21,189 nucleotides of DNA from an uncultured Ellagibacter sp. (lineage in GTDB: Bacteria; Actinomycetota; Coriobacteriia; Coriobacteriales; Eggerthellaceae). Under the pieces are notes generated by a model. It made no database searches. It saw only the letters and a list, made by a program, of their open reading frames with translations, and was not told the origin of the DNA. The stretch covers positions 1-21,189 of the forward strand of contig CAKUGU010000041.1 in NCBI GenBank assembly GCA_934654815.1, written 5' to 3'. This document shows, in pieces, positions 1 through 9,670 of this stretch. Each line of letters opens with the position of its first letter. Position 1 is the stretch's first letter. The translations under genes were made by a program, and so were the position numbers.

Positions 1-100
1 GCAGCCGACCTACCGCGCGCCGCACTGCTGCGGCATCACCGTCACCGTGCTGAACTACGGCTCGGCGTGGCTGCAGAAGCGTTTCACCAAGTGGCACTGA
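1..100 (+). CDS. C-terminal end of an unrecognised protein (5' end outside window)
   Basis: An open frame enters from the left edge (first whole codon at base 2) and stops with TGA at 98-100, giving about 32 C-terminal residues. The visible tail contains PHCCG followed by a hydrophobic stretch and ends in a basic, aromatic tail (KRFTKWH). The adjacent cysteines could bind metal or a cofactor, but I do not recognise the family and assign no function. The gene lies 36 bases before the radical SAM gene on the same strand, and that gap holds only a ribosome binding site, so the two are probably co-transcribed. Coding status is inferred from frame and spacing. Confidence 0.55.
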   Translation, partial: QPTYRAPHCCGITVTVLNYGSAWLQKRFTKWH

Positions 101-136
101 GCTCGCGTGTGGCTCCGAAAACGAGAGGGGAGAACC

Positions 137-1252
137 ATGAATCAAGACGTGAAGAAGATGATAGACCGGGCGACCGACGAGTCGATGCGCGGGGCCGTCC
201 AGCCCAAGGACGTCATCGTGTCGATGCTCGAACTCGATCCCGAATCCGAAGAGGTCGCCTACCTGCGTGAATGCGCTTCGAAGGTGGCTCATTTCGCATC
301 GGGCAACAAATGCGGCATCTCGGGCGCCATCGGGGTGGACATGTGCAGCTGCGACATGAACTGCAAGTTCTGCTCGTTCGGTACTGAATGGGGGCTCGTC
401 ACCGAGGAAATCAAGTACACCAAGGAAGAGATCATCGAGATGGCGCGCGCCTACGTTGAAGCGGGCATCACCACGCTCACGCTGCGCTCCACCGAGTTCT
501 ACGACGTGAAGGTGCTTTCCGATTGGCTCGCCGACATCCGCGAGCAGGTACCGGGCGATTACCTCATAAACCTCAACGTCGGCGAACTCACGCCGGCCAT
601 GGCTGAAGCCGCTTACCAGGCTGGCGCCACAAGCGCTTACCATGTCTGCCGCATGCGAGAAGGCGTCGATACGCCCTTCGACCCGAAGCTGCGCGAGCAA
701 ACCATGCGTGCCATTTCGCAGTCTCCGCTTCGCTGGGGCACGTGCGTCGAACCCATCGGCATCGAGCATACGAACGAAGAAATCGCCGACAAGGTGCTTT
801 ACGACATGTCGTTCAATCCCTACAGCATGGGCGTCATGTTCCGCGTGAACGTCCCTGGTACGCCGTTCGAGGGTATGGAGCCGGTGTCGAAGCCGCGCAT
901 GCTGCAGATTTTGGCTGCGGTACGCATTGCTGTGGGTTCGCGCATCCATTGCATGGGATGCCATCCTGCCATTCCCGAAGCGCTTTATTCCGGTGCGAAC
1001 GGATGCACGGTGGAGCGAGGTGCGAACCCTCGCGATACCGAGTTCAACGTCGACGAGTGGCGCGGCTTCACCGTCGAAGATGCGGTCGAGCGTATTCGCA
1101 AGGCCGGGTTCGAGCCGGGCATCGTCGATCCCGACCCACGTTTCCGCGCCGACGGGAAGAACTGGTGGAAGAAGGGCAACCCCGAGGACTACGTCATGCC
1201 TGATCCGCTCGTCTCGGCGGGTGCGGGTTGCTGCTGTGGCAAGCATTCGTAA
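137..1252 (+). CDS. Radical SAM protein, BioB/HydE-like, substrate unknown
   Basis: A 371-residue protein. The ATG at 137 is preceded by a strong GAGGGGAG Shine-Dalgarno site, which favours it over in-frame starts further upstream. The radical SAM signature CxxxCxxC is at C72, C76 and C79 (CDMNCKFC), with an extra cysteine at C70. These ligate the [4Fe-4S] cluster that cleaves S-adenosylmethionine. The order of segments after the motif (GITTLTLRSTEF, then LINLNVGEL, then a C-terminal RKAGFEPG) resembles the biotin synthase/HydE/PylB branch, a TIM-barrel group. There is a second cysteine-rich segment (HCMGCHP) and an unusual CCCGKHS tail, which might hold an auxiliary cluster or metal. I cannot name a substrate. 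No biotin or hydrogenase-maturation gene is visible nearby, so calling it BioB or HydE would be unsafe. The LRR gene follows 13 bases later. Confidence 0.85.
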   Translation: MNQDVKKMIDRATDESMRGAVQPKDVIVSMLELDPESEEVAYLRECASKVAHFASGNKCGISGAIGVDMCSCDMNCKFCSFGTEWGLVTEEIKYTKEEIIEMARAYVEAGITTLTLRSTEFYDVKVLSDWLADIREQVPGDYLINLNVGELTPAMAEAAYQAGATSAYHVCRMREGVDTPFDPKLREQTMRAISQSPLRWGTCVEPIGIEHTNEEIADKVLYDMSFNPYSMGVMFRVNVPGTPFEGMEPVSKPRMLQILAAVRIAVGSRIHCMGCHPAIPEALYSGANGCTVERGANPRDTEFNVDEWRGFTVEDAVERIRKAGFEPGIVDPDPRFRADGKNWWKKGNPEDYVMPDPLVSAGAGCCCGKHS

Positions 1253-1265
1253 GGGGTGCGCGGGT

Positions 1266-1919
1266 TTGCCGTTTGAAGTCTCGATAAAGCGATACATAAG
1301 CGATGGAGCTGCGCGCCTTACTTTCCCCGAGGACACGGTAAGCATCGATTTCGAGGCATGCCGGGGGAATGATGACGTGATCGAAGTTGTCGTTCCCGAG
1401 GGCGTGCGGGAAATCGCCCCCTATGCCTTTTCTGCATGTTTGAACTTGCGGTCTGTTATCTTGCCGGAAAGTCTTGAGAGGTTGGGGGCGTCTGCGTTCG
1501 AGCACTGCCAGAAATTGGAAGAGATTGCGCTGCCGTCGAAACTTACAATTGTTCCGCGAGGCGCTTTCAAGGGGTGCTTTGCTTTGCGCGCGGTTCATGG
1601 AGGGCGAGGCATCGTGGAGATCGGCGCGCAGGCGTTCATGAACTGCCGTACGCTTGCTACAGTGCCCGATCTGCCGAACGTTGAGTCCATTGGGCGGCGC
1701 GCTTTCGCGGGATGCCGCGAATTGCGTAGTGTCGAGCTTCCCAGCTTGTTGCGCATGCTCGGTGACGAGGCGTTTTTCAACTGCCCGAGCCTGGTTGAAG
1801 TTGGTTTTCCGGAAGAGATAGATGATGTGGGCAAGAATCCCTTCAAAAGTTGCCCTGGTGTGAACTCCGAAGATGCTCCTGAACGCGTACGAGGAAGGCT
1901 TTTCCCCGAATCCGTGTGA
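1266..1919 (+). CDS. BspA-type leucine-rich repeat protein (LRR_5), no signal peptide
   Basis: A protein of about 217 residues made largely of roughly seven consecutive repeats of about 23 residues. Each has the pattern I-x-x-x-AF-x-x-C-x-x-L-x-x-V-x-L-P (AFSAC, AFEHC, AFKGC, AFMNC, AFAGC, AFFNC, then a degenerate PFKSC). This is the BspA/LRR_5 pattern, usually a protein-interaction scaffold and often on the cell surface. No signal peptide, membrane segment or sorting motif is visible, so this copy looks cytoplasmic. The TTG at 1266 is chosen because AAGGGG at 1251-1256 sits 9 bases upstream and no better in-frame ATG or GTG exists before the repeats. It starts 13 bases after the radical SAM gene, probably in the same operon. 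By eye its third positions are less G/C-rich than its neighbours, which could mean later acquisition or relaxed selection. The partner is unknown. Confidence 0.75.
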   Translation: MPFEVSIKRYISDGAARLTFPEDTVSIDFEACRGNDDVIEVVVPEGVREIAPYAFSACLNLRSVILPESLERLGASAFEHCQKLEEIALPSKLTIVPRGAFKGCFALRAVHGGRGIVEIGAQAFMNCRTLATVPDLPNVESIGRRAFAGCRELRSVELPSLLRMLGDEAFFNCPSLVEVGFPEEIDDVGKNPFKSCPGVNSEDAPERVRGRLFPESV

Positions 1920-1924
1920 TACGG

Positions 1925-1958
1925 GCACGAAACCGTGGCGCTCAAATCGTGCATTTTT
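1925..1958 (+). terminator. Candidate intrinsic terminator after the LRR gene
   Basis: GCACGA (1925-1930) pairs with TCGTGC (1947-1952) and is followed by A and five T (1954-1958). It begins six bases after the LRR stop codon. The stem is only 6 bp with a 16-base loop, so termination may be partial. The T run is also the left half of a perfect palindrome, TTTTTCGAAAAA, at 1954-1965. Confidence 0.4.
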
Positions 1959-2049
1959 CGAAAAACGCTCAAAGTGCGAGGGCTTGCTGTTTCGCGCGAG
2001 GCAAACCCGTCAATGGCGTCTTCGTGAACTGGGGTTTTACTAGCTCTTT

Positions 2050-2091
2050 CGAGGGCTTACCTCTTGTTCGGTAGGTAAGCCCTCGCATTTT
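2050..2091 (+). terminator. Strong hairpin in the gap between convergent genes, probable + strand terminator
   Basis: A perfect 13-bp stem: CGAGGGCTTACCT at 2050-2062 pairs with AGGTAAGCCCTCG at 2073-2085, with a 10-base loop. It is followed by CATTTT (2086-2091), a short T tract on the + strand. No T run flanks it on the - strand, so it would mainly stop + strand transcripts before the convergent DUF1847 gene. The right arm can pair instead with 1976-1985 (see findings). The rest of the 1920-2151 gap holds no gene I can support. Confidence 0.6.
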
Positions 2092-2151
2092 GTCATCCTT
2101 TAATATGAATGGTCCGAGATGCCCTTCATTTACTCTGCATATGGCCTCGGG

Positions 2152-2856
2152 CTAGCCTCTCGCCGAGAATGATTCATCGGGGCGCATCATCCGGTTCCAT
2201 AATGAGCTTGTGGTCGACGCCCACAGTGCCGCCCCTGGGTTGTTCACCATGGCTTTGTCTTTAGTCATAAGCGTGGTCACAGGCGCTTCTGAAAGCTTGT
2301 AGAAATACGAATCATGTCCAACGCACAGTCCCATTAGAACGTTGAGGTCGGTTTTCTCGGCATTGAGGCGCCGCACTTGCGTGAGGGGGTTGCAGGCTAC
2401 GAGCCCGAAATTACAGCAGCTTTCTTCAAGTCCCATTTGGGCATTCGAGAGCGCGCCGACCTTGCAGGTGTAGCCCACCACTTCGTAATTGTGAATGCGC
2501 AGGATCTTGGCGAAGATTCGCGCTTCTTCTGCGACGCCCGCACAAAACGCGATGCCGATCTTCTTGTATCCCATGCGGTGCGCGTAGTCCATGGTTTCCT
2601 CTGCGCGGCAAAGCTGTTCAGCGAAACCTCGAGCGGTGGTCTTGGCGGTCGCTTTCATGAACTCGTAGGTTTCCGCATCAGCCTCGTAGTCGTCTCGGAG
2701 TGCGGAGATCTCTTCTTCGCTCATCGTCTTCGTTTCGCAGAATGAAGGGTAGTGGCCGTTGTTATGAGCGCATCCGAGTGTCGCGCAATCCACGCAGCTT
2801 GGGCGTGTCGGTCTTACGGAATCGGTTTTTTCGTTTTGATCGCAGCAGGACGTCAT
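2152..2856 (-). CDS. DUF1847 family cysteine-rich (putative metal-binding) protein
   Basis: A 234-residue protein on the - strand. The ATG at 2854-2856 is preceded by GAGGAAA at good spacing. The N-terminal cysteine cluster (C21, C24, C29, and C40 in YPSFC) is the hallmark of the DUF1847 family and looks like a small metal- or cluster-binding head. The remainder matches the family pattern: an IGIAFCAGVAEEA segment, a VVGYTCKVGAL strand, a cysteine pair (ESCC), then VACNPLTQV and LMGLCVGHDS. The function of the family is not established; proteins of this type are common in anaerobes. The gene is divergent from tig across 246 bases and convergent with the LRR gene. I see no convincing promoter with both elements on this strand. 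The family call is from memory of its conserved blocks. Confidence 0.8.
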   Translation of the reverse strand: MTSCCDQNEKTDSVRPTRPSCVDCATLGCAHNNGHYPSFCETKTMSEEEISALRDDYEADAETYEFMKATAKTTARGFAEQLCRAEETMDYAHRMGYKKIGIAFCAGVAEEARIFAKILRIHNYEVVGYTCKVGALSNAQMGLEESCCNFGLVACNPLTQVRRLNAEKTDLNVLMGLCVGHDSYFYKLSEAPVTTLMTKDKAMVNNPGAALWASTTSSLWNRMMRPDESFSARG

Positions 2857-2958
2857 TTCGTTTCCTCAGTGTTGGTGTTGCCAGTTTGGGGTGTCGCCTC
2901 AGTATAAAGCTTCCGGTTGCGTGCGATGAGACAACCCCGTGTGCTTCTTGTCGGTTGG

Positions 2959-2987
2959 TTGGCATAACGCGTTAGATGTGCGATAAT
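2959..2987 (+). promoter_or_regulatory. Near-consensus sigma70-type promoter for tig
   Basis: TTGGCA at 2959-2964 and GATAAT at 2982-2987 are separated by exactly 17 bases. Each hexamer differs from consensus at one position. A start near 2993-2995 would give a 5' leader of about 110 bases before the tig start codon. A weaker alternative, TTGCCA (2878) with TATAAA (2903), has a 19-base spacer. Confidence 0.7.
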
Positions 2988-2991
2988 CCAT

Positions 2992-3069
2992 TTTCGGTGC
3001 GCCTTCGGGCCGGTGCTTAAAGACTACTCTCCAAATCGGCCGCAACCGGAAGCGCGCTGCACACCGAAA
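2992..3069 (+). promoter_or_regulatory. Structured leader of tig mRNA, long-range closing helix
   Basis: TTTCGGTG at 2992-2999, at or just after the predicted transcription start, is perfectly complementary to CACCGAAA at 3062-3069. This would close a domain of about 60 bases containing further GC-rich complementary segments (near GGGCCGG and CCGGAAG). The helix ends about 20 bases before the Shine-Dalgarno site. No known riboswitch consensus was recognised. The pairing is read directly; any regulatory role is inference. Confidence 0.35.
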
Positions 3070-3102
3070 CGCGTGCGACAAGCGAACGATGGAGGAAAGT
3101 TA

Positions 3103-4512
3103 GTGGAAACAAAAGTAGAGGCATTGCAGGACAACAAGGTCAAGGTGACCGTCACCATCGATGCCAAAGAAGTCGACAATCGCATCAAGAAGACCTACAA
3201 GGACTTCGCGAACAAGTATAATTTCCCCGGATTCCGCAAGGGCAAGGCGCCCCGTCCCATCATCGACAGCGCGCTCGGCGCCGAGGCCGTTTCCGCTACC
3301 GTCACCGACGACATCGTCAACGGCAGCTATCCTCTGGCCATCGATTCCTGCGACCTGTATCCGGTCGGCAAGCCCGATTTCGACGAGCCGGCGCTCGTCG
3401 AGGGCGGCAAGCCCTACGAATTCGCCTTCACCGTCGAAGTGAAGCCGATCGTCGAGCTTTCCAGCTACGAGCCGGTCGAGGTGAAGCTCCCCGCCGAGGG
3501 CGCTTCCGACGCCGAGATCGACCAGCAGATCGAGGGCCTGCGCGACTACTACCACAAGTTCGAGAACGCCAACGCCAACACCAAGGTCAAGGCCGACTCC
3601 TACGTCGACCTCAAGATCAAGGCGACCGACGAGTCCGGCGAGGCGATCAGCTCCCTCGAAAGCGAAAGCCGCCTGTACCTCGTGGGCGCGGGCCTGTTCC
3701 CGGCCGCCTTCGACGAGAAGATCATCGGCCTCAAGAAGGGCGCCGTCGAATCCTTCTCGATCAACGTCGAGGACGCTAAGGAATCCACCCTCATGGCTTC
3801 CCTCACCGGCAAGACCGAGACCGTGAACTTCGAGGTCGAAGTCCTCGCGGTGAAGAAGGAAGTCCTTCCCGAACTCACCGACGAGTGGGTCAAGGAAACG
3901 CTCGGCTTCGAGAACGTCGCCGACCTGCGCGAGCGCGTCGCCGAGACCGTGAAGGAGCAGAAGGCCGAAGTCCTTCCGCGCATCAAGGAGAACACCTGCC
4001 TGAACGAGCTCGCCACCCGCTTCGACGTCGAGGTCCCGGCCGCCGTCCAGGAGGAAACCGAAGCCAAGCTCCTGCAGGACTTCTTCGCGCAGCTCCAGCG
4101 TCAGGGCGCGAGCTTCGACGCCTACCTGCAGCAGAACGGCCTCACCTCCGACCAGTTCAAGGCCGATGTGAAGCAGCAGGCCGCCGACACCGCCAAGCAG
4201 GATATGGCGCTCGACGCCTGGGCCGCCCACTTCGACATCAAAGCGACCGACGAGGACGTCCTCGAGGAGTTCAAGAAGTCCGGCGCCAAGAACCCGAAGG
4301 CCCTCATGGAGGAATGGCGCAAGAACGGCCAGCTCTACCTGGTCCGCGAAGGCGTCGTGCGCTCCCGCGCCGCCCTCGACGTGATGGACAAGGCCAAGGT
4401 CACCGAGTACGACCCGGCCGAGGAAGCCGCCAAGGAAGAGAAGAAGGCTAAGAAGTCTTCCAAGAAGAAGGCCGAGAAGAAGGAAGAGCCCAAGGCTGAC
4501 GCCGAGGCGTAA
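3103..4512 (+). CDS. tig: Trigger factor, ribosome-associated chaperone / peptidyl-prolyl isomerase
   Basis: Trigger factor docks at the ribosomal exit tunnel and shields nascent chains. The GTG at 3103 is chosen over an upstream in-frame GTG because GGAGGAAA lies just upstream and because this start puts the ribosome-binding signature GFRKGKAP at residues 43-50, as in Escherichia coli. The 469-residue protein shows the N-terminal ribosome-binding domain (about 1-150), a central FKBP-like isomerase domain (about 150-245) and a long helical C-terminal domain carrying the chaperone arms. The last 30 or so residues form a Lys/Ala/Glu-rich tail (KKAKKSSKKKAEKKEE), an extension often seen in actinobacterial homologues and probably disordered. 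A promoter lies about 110 bases upstream and a terminator follows closely, so it is probably a single-gene unit upstream of clpPX. Confidence 0.95.
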   Translation: METKVEALQDNKVKVTVTIDAKEVDNRIKKTYKDFANKYNFPGFRKGKAPRPIIDSALGAEAVSATVTDDIVNGSYPLAIDSCDLYPVGKPDFDEPALVEGGKPYEFAFTVEVKPIVELSSYEPVEVKLPAEGASDAEIDQQIEGLRDYYHKFENANANTKVKADSYVDLKIKATDESGEAISSLESESRLYLVGAGLFPAAFDEKIIGLKKGAVESFSINVEDAKESTLMASLTGKTETVNFEVEVLAVKKEVLPELTDEWVKETLGFENVADLRERVAETVKEQKAEVLPRIKENTCLNELATRFDVEVPAAVQEETEAKLLQDFFAQLQRQGASFDAYLQQNGLTSDQFKADVKQQAADTAKQDMALDAWAAHFDIKATDEDVLEEFKKSGAKNPKALMEEWRKNGQLYLVREGVVRSRAALDVMDKAKVTEYDPAEEAAKEEKKAKKSSKKKAEKKEEPKADAEA

Positions 4513-4547
4513 AGAAACCTCTCCTTCTCAGGTTCCAACCGAACAAG

Positions 4548-4580
4548 ACGGGGTCGGCGCATATACGTCGGCCCCGTTTT
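4548..4580 (+). terminator. Intrinsic terminator after tig
   Basis: A 12-bp stem: 4548-4559 (ACGGGGTCGGCG) pairs with 4566-4577 (CGTCGGCCCCGT), including two G-T wobbles. The loop is CATATA and TTTT follows immediately. It lies 36 bases after the tig stop. Confidence 0.85.
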
Positions 4581-4711
4581 ATGCTTATCGTGAACAGCAT
4601 GTTTGCTGACACTTGCGAAAAGGGCCGCGCTGTTCCATCATAAAACGCAGACTGCAAAATTGCGCATCGAAGCCGGTGCGCGCATACATGAAAGCGAAAG
4701 CGAGGCCGTAT

Positions 4712-5341
4712 ATGAGCATCGAACGAGCATCTTCGGCGCTGATCCCCTACGTCATCGAGCAATCCCCGCGCGGCGAGCGCAGCTACGACATCTATTCCCG
4801 CCTGCTGAACGACCGCATCATCTTTCTGGGCGACCCCATCGACGATCAGGTGGCCAATTCCGTCGTCGCGCAGATGCTGCATCTGGAGAGCGCAGACCCC
4901 GAAAAGGACATCTCGCTCTACATCAACACCCCGGGCGGCAGCGTGTCGGCCGGCCTTGCCATCTACGACACGATGCAGTTCGTGAAGTGCGACGTGTCCA
5001 CCATCTGCCTCGGCATGGCCGCCTCCATGGGCGTGCCGCTGCTCACGGGTGGCGCCAAGGGCAAGCGCTTCATCCTGCCGAACGCCCAGGTCATGATCCA
5101 TCAGCCGATGGGTGGTACGGGCGACGGCCACACCCAGCAGACCGATATCCAGATCATGGCCGACGAGATCAAGAAGACGCGCGACCGCTTGGAGGGCATC
5201 ATCGCCAAGCATTGCGGCAAGACGCTCGAGCAGGTTCACGCCGACTGCGAGCGCGACAACTGGCTCACGGCCGAAGAGGCGAAGGCGTACGGCCTCGTCG
5301 ACGACGTCATCACGAGCCATGCCACCTCTTCCGATAAGTAA
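4712..5341 (+). CDS. clpP: ATP-dependent Clp protease proteolytic subunit
   Basis: A 209-residue serine peptidase that forms the double-heptamer chamber of ClpXP. Of several in-frame starts, the ATG at 4712 is preferred: GCGAGG lies six bases upstream and the product begins [17 protein letters not shown], the usual ClpP N-terminus. The next ATG (4688) would add eight basic residues without a clear Shine-Dalgarno site. The catalytic triad is visible as S105 in GMAASMG, H130 in VMIHQP and D182 in ERDNW. The oxyanion-loop NTPGGSV is at 72-78. ClpX follows after 20 bases, so substrate unfoldase and protease are made together. The tig terminator lies upstream, so clpP should have its own promoter between about 4581 and 4700, but no convincing -35/-10 pair was found there. 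Confidence 0.96.
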   Translation: MSIERASSALIPYVIEQSPRGERSYDIYSRLLNDRIIFLGDPIDDQVANSVVAQMLHLESADPEKDISLYINTPGGSVSAGLAIYDTMQFVKCDVSTICLGMAASMGVPLLTGGAKGKRFILPNAQVMIHQPMGGTGDGHTQQTDIQIMADEIKKTRDRLEGIIAKHCGKTLEQVHADCERDNWLTAEEAKAYGLVDDVITSHATSSDK

Positions 5342-5361
5342 AAGAGAGCGAATACAGCTAT

Positions 5362-6762
5362 ATGACTAACGAACGCAACGGAGCCCGCGGCGGCTTCGAG
5401 GGAGACGAGGGAATCTACTGCGCCTTCTGCGGCAAGTCGCCCGACGAGGTGACCGCCATGATCGCCGGCCCCAACGGCATCTACATCTGCGACGAGTGCA
5501 TCTCGGTATGCGCCGACGCCATGATGCGCGACCTGGGGCTTTCCGGGGCCTTCGGCCCGCAGGGCGAGGGCGCGCAGGCGCCCTTCGGCGGGCAGGCGGC
5601 CCACGGCGCGCAGGCGGGTTCCGCCCCCATCGTGCAGGCCGACTTCGAGCAGGAAGATCCCACCCCCGCCGACATCCTCGGCAACCTTCCCACGCCGCAT
5701 GAGCTCTACGCAGAGCTTTCCGAGCACGTGGTGGGGCAGGAGAACGCGAAGCGCGCGCTCTCGGTTGCCGTGTACAACCACTACAAGCGCATCAGCCTTG
5801 AGGCCGAGGCGCAGGAAGGCGACGTCGAGCTCGCGAAGAGCAACATCATGCTGCTCGGCCCCACGGGTTCGGGCAAGACGCTCCTCGCGCAGACGCTCGC
5901 GCGCACGCTGCGCGTCCCCTTCGCCATCGCCGACGCCACCACGCTCACCGAAGCGGGCTATGTCGGCGAAGACGTCGAGAACATCCTTCTGAAGCTCATC
6001 ACCGCGGCGGACTTCGACATCCCCCGCGCCGAAATCGGCATCATCTACATCGACGAGATCGACAAGATCGCCCGCAAGGCCGAGAACCTCTCCATCACGC
6101 GCGACGTGTCCGGCGAGGGCGTGCAGCAGGCGCTTTTGAAGATCGTCGAGGGAACCGAGGCGTCGGTGCCCCCGCAGGGCGGCCGCAAGCACCCGCAGCA
6201 GGAGCTCATCCACATCGACACGACGAACATCCTGTTCATCCTGGGTGGCGCGTTCGTGGGCCTCGCCGACATCATCGGCCAGCGCGTCGGCAAGAAGGGC
6301 CTCGGGTTCGCCGCCGAGATCCCGCAGAGCAAGAAGCATGCAGAAGCCGAGCTCCTCGCGAAGGTGCTGCCCGAGGACTTGAACAAGTTCGGCATGATCC
6401 CCGAGTTCGTCGGCCGCATCCCGGTCATCACGGCTTTGAACGAGCTTTCCGAGGACGACCTCGTGCGCATCCTCGTCGAGCCGAAGAATGCGCTCGTCAA
6501 GCAGTACACGAAGATGTTCGACTTCGAGGATTCCGTGCTCGAGTTCCAGGACGAGGCGCTGCGCGCGATCGCGCACGAGGCGCAGGAACACGGCACCGGC
6601 GCCCGCGGTTTGCGTTCCATCTGCGAGCGCGTGCTGCAGGACGTCATGTACGATTTGCCCGAGCATAAGGAGCCGACGCGCGTCGTCGTGCGCGCAAGCG
6701 ACATCACCGGCGAGACGAAGCCCGAAATCGTCGCGCGCGAAGAGGCGCCGGTCGAAGAATAG
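5362..6762 (+). CDS. clpX: ATP-dependent Clp protease ATP-binding subunit ClpX
   Basis: A 466-residue AAA+ unfoldase that recognises substrates and threads them into ClpP. The N-terminal zinc-binding domain has C20, C23, C43 and C46. Other landmarks are Walker A GPTGSGKT (166-173), pore loop GYVGED (199-204), Walker B YIDEID (about 230-235), the RKH loop at 275-277, an LGF version of the ClpP-docking IGF loop, and sensor 2 GARGLR. Between the zinc domain and the AAA+ core is a Gly/Ala/Gln-rich linker (about residues 57-92) longer than in many homologues, probably flexible. The ATG at 5362 follows clpP by 20 bases with only a modest purine-rich AAGAGAG site, which fits translation from a shared clpPX message. 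Confidence 0.96.
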   Translation: MTNERNGARGGFEGDEGIYCAFCGKSPDEVTAMIAGPNGIYICDECISVCADAMMRDLGLSGAFGPQGEGAQAPFGGQAAHGAQAGSAPIVQADFEQEDPTPADILGNLPTPHELYAELSEHVVGQENAKRALSVAVYNHYKRISLEAEAQEGDVELAKSNIMLLGPTGSGKTLLAQTLARTLRVPFAIADATTLTEAGYVGEDVENILLKLITAADFDIPRAEIGIIYIDEIDKIARKAENLSITRDVSGEGVQQALLKIVEGTEASVPPQGGRKHPQQELIHIDTTNILFILGGAFVGLADIIGQRVGKKGLGFAAEIPQSKKHAEAELLAKVLPEDLNKFGMIPEFVGRIPVITALNELSEDDLVRILVEPKNALVKQYTKMFDFEDSVLEFQDEALRAIAHEAQEHGTGARGLRSICERVLQDVMYDLPEHKEPTRVVVRASDITGETKPEIVAREEAPVEE

Positions 6763-6781
6763 GGCACGGGCCCAGCGCGGG

Positions 6782-6799
6782 GCCGCCCGATAAGGCGGC
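6782..6799 (+). other. GC-rich hairpin in the clpX-valS gap
   Basis: GCCGCC (6782-6787) pairs with GGCGGC (6794-6799) around a CGATAA loop. No T tract follows, so it is not a standard intrinsic terminator. No T-box landmarks were seen before valS. It may be a weak attenuator or an mRNA-stability element; the role is unknown. Confidence 0.35.
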
Positions 6800-6865
6800 G
6801 GCCTCGCGAAAGCGCGATGCCTGGATATGCATAGCAGCAGTTCATCGAAGGAGTAAGCAAGCCCT

Positions 6866-9547
<2,682 letters not shown>

Positions 9548-9552
9548 AGGTC

Positions 9553-9603
9553 GCGCCGTGTGGGGCCTTAAGCATCCTCAGGTCTTAAGGCCCCGGCGCT
9601 TTT
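9553..9603 (+). terminator. Intrinsic terminator after valS
   Basis: GGGGCCTTAAG (9562-9572) pairs perfectly with CTTAAGGCCCC (9584-9594). An outer GCGCC/GGCGC helix (9553-9557 with 9595-9599) extends the stem past a four-base bulge. TTTT (9600-9603) follows at once. The stem begins six bases after the valS stop. Confidence 0.88.
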
Positions 9604-9611
9604 GCTATAAT
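9603..9611 (+). promoter_or_regulatory. Extended -10 promoter for the zinc-ribbon membrane protein gene
   Basis: TG at 9603-9604, one base, then a perfect TATAAT at 9606-9611: an extended -10 element, which can work without a good -35. No convincing -35 is present, since the expected place is inside the valS terminator stem. The last T of the terminator tract is the T of the TG motif. Predicted start is near 9618, about 50 bases before the start codon. Confidence 0.6.
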
Positions 9612-9670
9612 CGTTCGCTAGTTGCTCGAAGCGCCTTATGCCTTGGGCGCGAACAGGAAACGAGGAATCC

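Noticed and set aside
1266..1919. Repeats in the LRR gene as a DNA tandem repeat or CRISPR-like array
   Set aside because: The periodicity is at protein level (about 23 residues) with diverged DNA; there are no identical repeats and spacers.
3013..3102. An upstream GTG start that would add 30 residues to trigger factor
   Set aside because: The GTG at 3103 has the GGAGG site and places GFRKGKAP at the standard position; the added residues look like translated leader.
4601..4622. A possible ClgR- or CtsR-type operator upstream of clpP (GCTGACACTTGCGA region)
   Set aside because: Arm spacing and sequence do not match the known operator patterns; only a partial half-site resemblance.
4613..4711. 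A TTG start that would add 33 residues to ClpP
   Set aside because: The ATG at 4712 has GAGG at good spacing and gives the standard N-terminus and length.
6763..6865. A T-box leader before valS
   Set aside because: No T-box consensus, specifier-loop layout or terminator T tract was visible in the 103-base gap.
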